From contig JALWRO010000146.1 in the NCBI GenBank assembly GCA_027080605.1, forward strand, positions 1-5,813: 5,813 nucleotides of DNA, in the 5' to 3' direction. The notes below the pieces were generated by a model. That model did no database searches. It saw nothing but the letters and a program-made list of their open reading frames with translations, and had not been told where the DNA came from. This stretch comes from Campylobacterales bacterium (GTDB lineage: Bacteria; Campylobacterota; Campylobacteria; Campylobacterales; QNZT01). Positions 1 through 5,789 of the stretch are shown in pieces. How positions within the stretch are numbered: position 1 is the first letter of the stretch; each line of letters begins with the position of its first letter. The position numbers and the translations under genes were made by a program.

Positions 1-130
1 CTTCGACACTTCCATCGGGAAGATTGCGGACGTATCCGGGGATTTGTCCCAAAGATGCCATTTGTTGGATACTTTTTCTGTAAAAGACACCCTGAACCCT
101 TCCGGTGACGATAAATCTGTATACATGCAT
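1..130 (-). CDS. acyP: Acylphosphatase, N-terminal part (runs off the left edge)
   Basis: Acylphosphatases are small (about 90 residue) cytoplasmic enzymes that hydrolyse the carboxyl-phosphate bond of acyl phosphates such as carbamoyl phosphate and 1,3-bisphosphoglycerate. The first 43 residues are present, starting MHVYRFIVTGRVQGVFYRKS. Both family signatures are visible: GRVQGVFYR (residues 10-18), with the catalytic phosphate-binding arginine at R18, and GYVRNLPDGSVE (residues 32-43), with the catalytic asparagine at N36. The ATG at 130 is supported by a GAGGAG ribosome binding site six bases upstream and by a promoter further back. The gene lies downstream of the GGDEF/EAL gene on the same strand, but its own promoter suggests independent expression. 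The C-terminal half is outside the window. The family assignment is firm. The in vivo substrate cannot be told from sequence. Confidence 0.93.
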   Translation of the reverse strand, partial: MHVYRFIVTGRVQGVFYRKSIQQMASLGQIPGYVRNLPDGSVE

Positions 131-136
131 TACACA

Positions 137-142
137 CTCCTC
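137..142 (-). promoter_or_regulatory. Ribosome binding site of the acylphosphatase gene
   Basis: On the minus strand this reads GAGGAG, six bases before the ATG at 130. It fixes the start of the acylphosphatase gene. Another in-frame ATG, at residue 24, lies inside the conserved core and has no such signal. Confidence 0.8.
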
Positions 143-166
143 TATGGTAATAAAACCTTGTATCTA

Positions 167-196
167 ATTATATCACTTTTAGAGGAGCAGGGGCAA
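167..196 (-). promoter_or_regulatory. Predicted sigma-70 promoter of the acylphosphatase gene
   Basis: On the minus strand a perfect TATAAT -10 (172 down to 167) follows a TTGCCC -35 (196 down to 191) with an 18-base spacer. Transcription would start near 160, giving a leader of about 30 bases that carries the GAGGAG site. The -10 is strong and the -35 matches four of six positions. The promoter occupies the middle of the 146-base gap between the two minus-strand genes. The rest of the gap holds only a short imperfect hairpin and a 9-base direct repeat. Confidence 0.65.
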
Positions 197-276
197 CTTC
201 TTTTTCGGAAGTGTTGCTTTAGCTACACCCTGTCCGGTGGAACTAAAATCTCTACTTTCAAGAGCAGGGGGAGTGG

Positions 277-3150
277 TTAGTGTGCCAAAAGAGCTGTTTT
301 GGAAAGAATATGGGGAGAGGGTTCGCCGAGGTGAAATCCCTGTGAGTAGTCGGCGCCGAGTGTTCGTACGACGTGCAGTACCTCTTTGTTGTGTACATAT
401 TCGACGATGGTCTTTTTGCCGAGTTTCCGGGAAAAGGAGATGATTGCTTCGGTAATGACACGCGCTTTTTCATCCTGGTGGATATTTTTGATCAGCGAAC
501 CGTCTATTTTGATAAAATCGGCATCTATCTCCAGAATATGTTCAAAATTGGCGTAGCCGCTGCCAAAATCGTCGATAGCTACTTTGGCGCCGTACTGTTT
601 GACGTTTTGGACAAAGCGGTTGATTGTTTTGTAGTCATGAATCTCTTCAGATTCGGTGATCTCAAAAATGACACGGTTTGCATGACCGGCGGTATGCAGC
701 TTGCGGTAGATATAGTTGACAATCTCTTCATTTTTCAAATCTTCGATGGTCAGGTTGAGCGAAAAGTCGTAGGGTGTGTTTTCAAAAGCTGCAAATGTTC
801 TGTCGATGACAACTTTGGTGATCTTCTCGTAAAGTTTCGCTTTTTTGGCAATTTCCAGAAAGAAGTAAGGCGAAACGACTTTGCCGTCCTCCTCGACCAG
901 ACGCACGAGGGATTCATACTTTTCGATTTCTCCGGTGGTATTGGAGATGATCGGTTGAAAAAAAGTTACGATACGCTCTTCATGGAGCGCTTTTTTGATT
1001 TTTCGAATCCAGGTGATATTGTTTTCATAGTTCTGTTCGTTTCGCATATTTCTGTCATATGTCAAAAACTTTTTGTTTTCCTGTTTTGCCGTTTTGCGTG
1101 CCAGTGAAGCGTAGGTCAAAAGATTTAACGGGTTGTCATTTGCTTCATGAAGTGCGATACCTCCGCTGATAGTAATACTGACGCACCTGTTATTGTCACA
1201 GTCGATCGTGCTGGTTTCCAGATGGTTAATGATCTGCCCGCAGACGGCGTTGTAGTTTTGCTGAGGATGTGCCGCCGCGTCAAACAAAACGGCAAACTCA
1301 TCTCCCTGCAGTTTGTAAGAACGCAGGTCACTTTGTGCACTGATTTTGTGGAAAAGAGAAGCAATAAAAATCAGCACGTTGTCTCCGGTAGTTGTACCGT
1401 AAAAGTCGTTGAGGTCGGCAAAATTGTCAATATTGAAGTAAAAGAGGACAGGGGACTTCATGCCAACCAGATCTTCCTGTAGCTGGTTACGGTTCGGCAG
1501 TTTGGTGAGAAGGTCGATTTTCTGTTTTTGTATCTCCTCTTTGGAGCGTTCGAGTTCGGTAATATCATGACGTACGCCGACGTAGCCTATGATCTCCTGT
1601 TCTTCATTCAGCAGAGGGAGAATAGTTGCATCGACGATGTAGTCTTTGCCGTGTTTTGTTCTGTTTTTGACAATCCCTTTCCATATCTTTTTCTGTTTAA
1701 TCGTTGCCCACATCTCTTTGAATACCTCTTTGGGGGTATCGGGATGGCGGACGATATTGTGCGGTTTTCCCAGGAGCTCTTTTTCCGTATAGCCGGAGAG
1801 TTCACAGAATTTTTTATTGACATAGGTAATAATGCCTTTTTTATCGGTTTTGCTGACAATACTGCTTTCGTCGATTGCCATTTTATAGTTGTCCAGAAAG
1901 GAGAGGGTTTTGCGAAGTTCATGACGCATAGTGTCGAAAGCGAGCAGTGCGTTTCCGATTTCATCTTTGGTATGAATATCCAGTTCGATATCCATATTGC
2001 CTTTGGTCATATGCATCGATGCGTTTTTAAGCTGCGTCAGGTTTTGGTTGACGGAGTGGTAGAGAACGCCGAACAGGTAGAGCGAAGTGAAAATGATAGC
2101 CAGAAAACCTGCCAGGAAAAAGAGAAATGTGGTGTGTGTTCTCTGTTTGAGTGTAGTGACGAGTGTCTGATAACTTTCCAGAAGAATATCGTACAGTTTG
2201 GTTTGCTCTTTCAGGGCCATGGTTGCCTGATCGAAGAAGAGTTGACCGTTGTAGGTCAGGGTATTGCTGTTGTTTAAAAGAATATGTTTATTGACAATAT
2301 CCAGAATATCTTCCAGTTTGTAGGTAGCCAGTTCGCTCTGTTGTTTGATTTTCAGGAAATAGGGTGTCTCTTTGGGGAGTTGGTTGCCGCGCAGATTGCT
2401 TTTGAGGGCGTTGATGAGTGTATATTTTTGAAGGACAGTCTCTTTCTGTTTTTTGTTTAGGTGTTTTTGGGAAAAGAGACCTGCCGCAATTCCTCTGAGC
2501 TGTGCCGTATACTCCTGAAGATAGAGCAGTTTGTCAGAGAGGAGTGATGCTATGGCGTTAATAGGCTGGGTATCCTGACTGTAAAAAGTGCTGCCTTTGA
2601 CACTTTGCTGGAGACTTTTGATGAGTGATGCGATAATTTTACTGTGTAAGCTGAAAAGTTCCTCTGTCGAGATGTTTTGGCGAATATGGTGAAACTCGAT
2701 GAGTTTGACGGTACTGAGTGCTTCTATGAAATTTTTGTTTTGTTTGAGCAGATTGAAATGTTTCCTGTCAAATTGAATAAATTGTGCCAGTTTTTGTTTG
2801 ATTTCGGTTTCGCTGGCAATGATTTTTCGTTTCAGCCCTTTGGTGCCCCGGTAGTAACTGTTACTCAATCCACGGTGCATTTGAATCAGATAGATGATCT
2901 CCTGTAGTTTACGGGTGTATTGCAGTCCCGTCGTCTGCCGCTCCAGCTGGTCGGTTTTTTCAAAATAGTCATGAAGAATGTTATGAGAAGGGAGAATCAA
3001 CAGCACGAACAGTATAGAGATAGTGGCAATAATTTTAATCTTGAAAGGTATTTTGTTCATGAATGCAATGGATGGTTTCATAACGTTGAGAATCACTGCT
3101 GCAATACCTTTTAGATTTTTTTCGTATTCATTGGTTATATAATCGGACAA
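277..3150 (-). CDS. Membrane sensor with NIT-like, HAMP, Aer-type PAS, GGDEF and EAL domains; likely c-di-GMP phosphodiesterase
   Basis: A 957-residue inner-membrane protein of c-di-GMP signalling. Domains in order: TM1 about 38-56; a helical sensor about 78-335 with the NIT-family HRG motif (MHRGLSNSYYRG, 91-102); TM2 about 341-364; HAMP about 362-415; PAS about 425-533, close to the FAD-binding PAS of Aer (NIVRHPDTPK, WKGIVKNR); GGDEF about 543-700; EAL about 710-950. The EAL residues are mostly intact: E746 (as ESL), N799, E830, D860/D861 in DDFGSG, K881, E917 and Q937. One change is H920, where the usual AEGVE motif has its second glutamate. The GGDEF half has QGDEF (615-619), NID for DID (573-575) and no RxxD inhibitory site. 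I infer a phosphodiesterase gated by the sensors, with GGDEF as a weak or regulatory domain. The TTG start at 3150 has no ribosome binding site. In-frame starts at 3096 (GTG), 3081 (ATG) or 3060 (ATG, MNKIPFKIKI) are equally possible and keep all domains. Confidence 0.95.
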   Translation of the reverse strand: MSDYITNEYEKNLKGIAAVILNVMKPSIAFMNKIPFKIKIIATISILFVLLILPSHNILHDYFEKTDQLERQTTGLQYTRKLQEIIYLIQMHRGLSNSYYRGTKGLKRKIIASETEIKQKLAQFIQFDRKHFNLLKQNKNFIEALSTVKLIEFHHIRQNISTEELFSLHSKIIASLIKSLQQSVKGSTFYSQDTQPINAIASLLSDKLLYLQEYTAQLRGIAAGLFSQKHLNKKQKETVLQKYTLINALKSNLRGNQLPKETPYFLKIKQQSELATYKLEDILDIVNKHILLNNSNTLTYNGQLFFDQATMALKEQTKLYDILLESYQTLVTTLKQRTHTTFLFFLAGFLAIIFTSLYLFGVLYHSVNQNLTQLKNASMHMTKGNMDIELDIHTKDEIGNALLAFDTMRHELRKTLSFLDNYKMAIDESSIVSKTDKKGIITYVNKKFCELSGYTEKELLGKPHNIVRHPDTPKEVFKEMWATIKQKKIWKGIVKNRTKHGKDYIVDATILPLLNEEQEIIGYVGVRHDITELERSKEEIQKQKIDLLTKLPNRNQLQEDLVGMKSPVLFYFNIDNFADLNDFYGTTTGDNVLIFIASLFHKISAQSDLRSYKLQGDEFAVLFDAAAHPQQNYNAVCGQIINHLETSTIDCDNNRCVSITISGGIALHEANDNPLNLLTYASLARKTAKQENKKFLTYDRNMRNEQNYENNITWIRKIKKALHEERIVTFFQPIISNTTGEIEKYESLVRLVEEDGKVVSPYFFLEIAKKAKLYEKITKVVIDRTFAAFENTPYDFSLNLTIEDLKNEEIVNYIYRKLHTAGHANRVIFEITESEEIHDYKTINRFVQNVKQYGAKVAIDDFGSGYANFEHILEIDADFIKIDGSLIKNIHQDEKARVITEAIISFSRKLGKKTIVEYVHNKEVLHVVRTLGADYSQGFHLGEPSPHILSKTALLAH

Positions 3151-3160
3151 CCGATCGGTT
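3149..3160. promoter_or_regulatory. 12-base perfect palindrome, possible operator
   Basis: AACCGATCGGTT is a perfect inverted repeat. An overlapping second arrangement, ATCGG-acaa-CCGAT (3142-3155), adds another half-site. It sits three bases before the -35 of the tRNA-Pro promoter and covers the TTG proposed as the start of the minus-strand GGDEF/EAL gene. Its size and symmetry would suit a dimeric repressor such as a TetR-type protein, but no regulator gene is present in the window and the role is inferred. Confidence 0.35.
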
Positions 3161-3162
3161 TG

Positions 3163-3191
3163 TTTAGAGTTTGAGCTTTTTTTGCTATAAT
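3163..3191 (+). promoter_or_regulatory. Predicted promoter of tRNA-Pro
   Basis: A perfect TATAAT -10 (3186-3191) is preceded by TG one base upstream (TGCTATAAT), making an extended -10. A T-rich run lies before it, as is usual for promoters in this phylum. TTTAGA at 3163-3168 is a four-of-six -35 with a 17-base spacer. Transcription would start near 3198, about nine bases before the mature tRNA. Confidence 0.75.
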
Positions 3192-3206
3192 AAACAGGTT
3201 TTTTTA

Positions 3207-3284
3207 CGGGGCGTAGCGCAGTCTGGTCAGCGCACTACCTTGGGGTGGTAGAGGTCGCAGGTTCAAATCCTGTCGCTCCGACCA
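3207..3284 (+). tRNA. tRNA-Pro (anticodon GGG)
   Basis: The gene folds as a complete cloverleaf. The acceptor arm CGGGGCG pairs with CGCTCCG, and the first pair C1:G72 followed by A73 is the usual identity signature of bacterial tRNA-Pro. The anticodon stem CTACC/GGTAG (3235-3239 and 3247-3251) encloses the loop TTGGGGT, with anticodon GGG at 3242-3244 for CCC and CCU codons. The T arm GCAGG-TTCAAAT-CCTGT is standard, and the 3' CCA is encoded (3282-3284). It has its own promoter upstream. It stands alone on the plus strand between two minus-strand protein genes, with only three bases separating it from the stop codon of the convergent 62-residue gene. No clear terminator follows. Confidence 0.97.
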
Positions 3285-3287
3285 TGT

Positions 3288-3476
3288 TTACTCTATCATA
3301 TCTTCGATGGAGTTGTAGTTAATATCCGGATCGATGATATCACGGATGAGGTGTAAAAATTTCTTATATATTACTTTTAGTAAAGAGAGCATTAACAATC
3401 CTCCAGCCAGAATCATATTTGTATTGACAAACGAAAATCCCCGGTAAAAAAACTTTATGTCGCTATATAACTTCAT
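3288..3476 (-). CDS. Small single-span membrane protein of unknown function (62 aa)
   Basis: I do not recognise a family. The 62-residue product starts MKLYSDIKFFYRGFSFVNTN. One hydrophobic segment (about residues 17-37) ends in a positively charged KVIYKK, followed by an amphipathic stretch and an acidic tail (D49, D51, E58, D59, E62). This points to a single-pass inner-membrane protein with a short aromatic N-terminal part. The ATG at 3476 is chosen because AAGGAGA lies five bases upstream and a near-consensus promoter ends just before it. The reading frame stays open back to 3560, but that extension would run through the promoter. It is divergent from the 674-residue gene. It shares a strand with the GGDEF/EAL gene 137 bases downstream, with tRNA-Pro between them on the other strand. 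It could be a small regulator or partner of a membrane complex, but nothing in the sequence decides this. Confidence 0.72.
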   Translation of the reverse strand: MKLYSDIKFFYRGFSFVNTNMILAGGLLMLSLLKVIYKKFLHLIRDIIDPDINYNSIEDMIE

Positions 3477-3481
3477 GATAT

Positions 3482-3488
3482 TCTCCTT
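3482..3488 (-). promoter_or_regulatory. Ribosome binding site of the 62-residue gene
   Basis: On the minus strand this reads AAGGAGA, five bases before the ATG at 3476. It is the strongest such site in the window and sets the start of the small membrane protein well inside the longer open frame. Confidence 0.8.
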
Positions 3489-3501
3489 TGCTGTTTTTCT
3501 T

Positions 3502-3530
3502 ATCATAGTTACCTTTTGTAATTCTGTCAA
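3502..3530 (-). promoter_or_regulatory. Near-consensus sigma-70 promoter of the 62-residue gene
   Basis: On the minus strand a perfect TTGACA -35 (3530 down to 3525), a 17-base spacer and a TATGAT -10 (3507 down to 3502) are present. Transcription would begin near 3495, giving a leader of about 19 bases that contains the AAGGAGA site. This is the best full promoter match in the window and suggests strong, possibly constitutive, expression. Confidence 0.8.
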
Positions 3531-3584
3531 TACCGCTTTTGGAATTGAAACAAATCCCATAATTCAGGGATTAATAGCGGGTAT

Positions 3585-3613
3585 TTGAATTATTGATGAA
3601 ATTAGGATATTAT
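3585..3613 (+). promoter_or_regulatory. Predicted promoter of the 674-residue gene
   Basis: TTGAAT (3585-3590), a 17-base spacer and TATTAT (3608-3613) form a reasonable sigma-70 promoter. Transcription would begin near 3620. It is back to back with the minus-strand promoter at 3502-3530, with 54 bases between the two -35 elements. Confidence 0.6.
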
Positions 3614-3634
3614 TGAAATCAGTTAAGATTAAAT

Positions 3635-5659
3635 ATGGAAAAGAAGATGGGCAAAACACGTCAGGAGAAGTTAAATGACAATAGACTTATGTGGGAAAAA
3701 GTCAATTATATTTACGAACATCTTTTTCATCATGAGCTCTTGGAATTGGTGGAATCGCTTTCCGATGAAAATTTACTGAAAAAAGCCTCTTATCGCGGGA
3801 ACCGAAAAAAAGCTCTTGCCTCCATGTTGCGTAAACAGCGTGTCGATAAAGAGCGTCTTCAAAAAATTTTTCCAAGCTGTAAAATCAGCAAATGGGTGAT
3901 GCACGGGCAGCCTCTTTTTGATGCAACGCTTTTTTTCGAGAGCGATATCGACACTTTCAAAAAAAGAGTTGGTCAGTATGTTACCTATTTACAAAAAGCT
4001 TCCGTTGGTTTGAATCTTTCTTACAGATATATTTATATGTTTGATCACAGCCATCATGAAGAAGTTATTCACAATGTGAATAACCTGGTCTACTATGAGG
4101 TGAATTATACTGAAAGTAAAAATCTAAAACCAGAGGAGGGGTTATCTGTAACCGTTACGCCGCCGGTGATGAAAAAACATCTGGGTAGCTACAAAGGGTG
4201 TATAAAAGAAAGAGGCAAACAGCTTGTACTGGTATTTGAAAATGCCGATGATTCTGTGCATATCGTCTTTAACACCGCACTGGCGACAAGTTCCGTGAAC
4301 ACCCTGTTTAACGACAATTACTACGGTCTTGCTATCGGGATTGACGATGCAAACGGACATACACCGGTTGCGAAAAAAGTGGTTTTCAGTAAGCGTCGTT
4401 TCAGTGACGAAGAAAAAGAGCAGCTCTATCTTATTTTAAATGAAACACAGAGACTTGAAGCAAAAGAGAATATTTATGCACTCGATCCGGAGATAAAAAT
4501 CGATGCGGATCATATTGGAAAGTATCAGCGTAAGATCAAAGATATTCACACCTTCTTTTCCAATGTGAAATACTCAAACGCAATCGATACGTCGATCATG
4601 CACCATATGGTCTTTACGGAGTTTCATGTTTTTCAGAGAATGTTCGATAAATTTGCTAAACAACAGGACTATTTTCTACATGACCGAAAACGGGTTTATC
4701 TGGAATTTGTACGATATTTGCAGTTTCATCCTCATGAAGAGGTGCAGATGGTGTTGCCGCTCTACGATGCCAGTGAAAATATCTTTTTGTTTCAGGCTCC
4801 GGGAGACAAAAAGCCGCTTTTGACACTCTTTACGGAACTGGTGACAAGCGGGCTTGTGCTGGAAATAGTGTTTGTCATCAAAAAGAGAGAAGACTACCGC
4901 AACGATGCAATGCGAAAAGTGTGCAAGGCGCTGGATGATGCCGGGGTGAAGCTCAGTTTTGTAGAGCAACGTGCTGTTGAATTTCGGGTTGACAGTTATG
5001 ACTTTTGCTGTACGAAACATGGAAAAGATGCGGTTTTCAAAGGACGTTCGTCGTACCGCAATATGTTTACGGTAACACGTAACAGTGAAAAAGTTAAATC
5101 ACTCAGAAATGATTTTCAAACTATTCGGCAGTTGTCGGCAGGGTATGAAGCGATCAAGAATGGAAAAGAGATTATCGGGATTGAAGATGAGGTTTTGAAA
5201 GAGCTTGTCGGTGCGTGGTATCTCTACTTTTACGGCAGTTTCAACAATCGCGACGGTGAAGCGGTTTTTTGGGAAGTGGCGCTGCATGTACGTGCTGATT
5301 ATAGTGTGGTGGAAAATGCTCCGGTCAACAGAGTCTCATCGGGTAAGGTGGAGATATTTCAAAAGCAAACACTCTTTACACTGGTCAGTCAGGAGACCGG
5401 TAATACGCTGTTTATCACCATGACCAATAACAAAATAGCCGATGTGATGTCGGTGATGCTTTGTTCCAAACAGGATCAGCGTAATCTGGACATGGCGATG
5501 ATCGGTATTATGAGTCGTGAAAAACTCATGAAAGCAGAAGTGCAGGGATTACTGGGTACACAGGAGAGAAACATTCTCAAAGTTGACCCTATGTTGCAGA
5601 TTCGTATCGATGAGTTTATTCTTGCACATCGCAGTGCTTCTAATATGCTATTGAAATAA
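3635..5659 (+). CDS. Protein of unknown function with an apparent internal domain duplication (674 aa)
   Basis: I do not recognise this family. The protein is long, soluble-looking and charged, with no signal peptide or membrane span. Three parts can be seen. Residues 1-125 are helical and basic (RGNRKKALASMLRKQRVDKE, 54-73), perhaps nucleic-acid binding. Residues about 128-294 and about 525-662 look like diverged copies of one beta-rich unit: YRYIYMF/WYLYFYG, VYYEVNY/VFWEVAL, SYKGCI/SSGKVEI, KQLVLVFE/KQTLFTLVS, HIVFN/FITMT, and a tail ALDPEIKID/KVDPMLQIRID. Between them, 325-505 is an alpha/beta block that faintly recalls a degenerate phospholipase D-like fold but lacks a full HxKx4D motif. 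The first ATG (3635) has no clear ribosome binding site. The fifth codon, ATG at 3647 (MGKTRQEKL), has GGA seven bases upstream and may be the true start. It ends 15 bases before the convergent tRNA-Leu. Being a real gene is likely; the function is unknown. Confidence 0.85.
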   Translation: MEKKMGKTRQEKLNDNRLMWEKVNYIYEHLFHHELLELVESLSDENLLKKASYRGNRKKALASMLRKQRVDKERLQKIFPSCKISKWVMHGQPLFDATLFFESDIDTFKKRVGQYVTYLQKASVGLNLSYRYIYMFDHSHHEEVIHNVNNLVYYEVNYTESKNLKPEEGLSVTVTPPVMKKHLGSYKGCIKERGKQLVLVFENADDSVHIVFNTALATSSVNTLFNDNYYGLAIGIDDANGHTPVAKKVVFSKRRFSDEEKEQLYLILNETQRLEAKENIYALDPEIKIDADHIGKYQRKIKDIHTFFSNVKYSNAIDTSIMHHMVFTEFHVFQRMFDKFAKQQDYFLHDRKRVYLEFVRYLQFHPHEEVQMVLPLYDASENIFLFQAPGDKKPLLTLFTELVTSGLVLEIVFVIKKREDYRNDAMRKVCKALDDAGVKLSFVEQRAVEFRVDSYDFCCTKHGKDAVFKGRSSYRNMFTVTRNSEKVKSLRNDFQTIRQLSAGYEAIKNGKEIIGIEDEVLKELVGAWYLYFYGSFNNRDGEAVFWEVALHVRADYSVVENAPVNRVSSGKVEIFQKQTLFTLVSQETGNTLFITMTNNKIADVMSVMLCSKQDQRNLDMAMIGIMSREKLMKAEVQGLLGTQERNILKVDPMLQIRIDEFILAHRSASNMLLK

Positions 5660-5674
5660 TGGAGAGTTAAAAAG

Positions 5675-5759
5675 TGGTGCGCGCGAGAGGAGTCGAACCT
5701 CCACACCCGAAGGCACAAGAACCTGAATCTTGCGTGTCTACCAATTTCACCACGCGCGC
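5675..5759 (-). tRNA. tRNA-Leu (anticodon CAG)
   Basis: On the minus strand this is a class II tRNA of 85 bases including an encoded CCA. The acceptor arm GCGCGCG pairs with CGCGCGC and is followed by A73. The anticodon stem CAAGA/TCTTG encloses TTCAGGT, with anticodon CAG at 5725 down to 5723, reading CUG. The long variable arm TGCCTTCGGGTGT and the GGAGG-TTCGACT-CCTCT T arm are typical of leucine tRNAs. The very GC-rich alternating acceptor stem is notable in an AT-rich genome. A run of five T residues (5673 down to 5669) begins two bases after the CCA and may help end transcription. It is the last gene of a minus-strand tRNA group that enters from the right. Confidence 0.97.
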
Positions 5760-5789
5760 ACGGTGTTGGTCGGAGTTGGAATAAAACAA

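Noticed and set aside
193..217. Hairpin GCAACTTC ... GAAGtgTTGC as an intrinsic terminator
   Set aside because: The stem has a 2-base bulge. On the minus strand no T run follows, and on the plus strand only three T residues follow and no gene reads into it.
373..2277. Long plus-strand open frames of 244 and 249 codons opposite the GGDEF/EAL gene
   Set aside because: They are antisense to clearly conserved domains, have no family resemblance, and reflect codon bias of the real gene on the minus strand.
3113..3131. Six-codon leader peptide MNTKKI in another frame ahead of the GGDEF/EAL gene
   Set aside because: It has no ribosome binding site and overlaps the possible coding region; a frame this short arises easily by chance.
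3477..3560. N-terminal extension of the small membrane protein to 3560 (90 residues)
   Set aside because: The extension contains the TTGACA/TATGAT promoter, and a strong ribosome binding site favours the inner ATG at 3476.
5015..5060. Active HKD phospholipase motif in the 674-residue protein (KHGK)
   Set aside because: The aspartate of HxKx4D is missing and there is no second copy, so catalytic phospholipase D activity is not supported.
4142..5287. Minus-strand frames of 62-114 codons inside the 674-residue gene
   Set aside because: They are shadows of a continuous plus-strand frame, with no start signals or recognisable domains.
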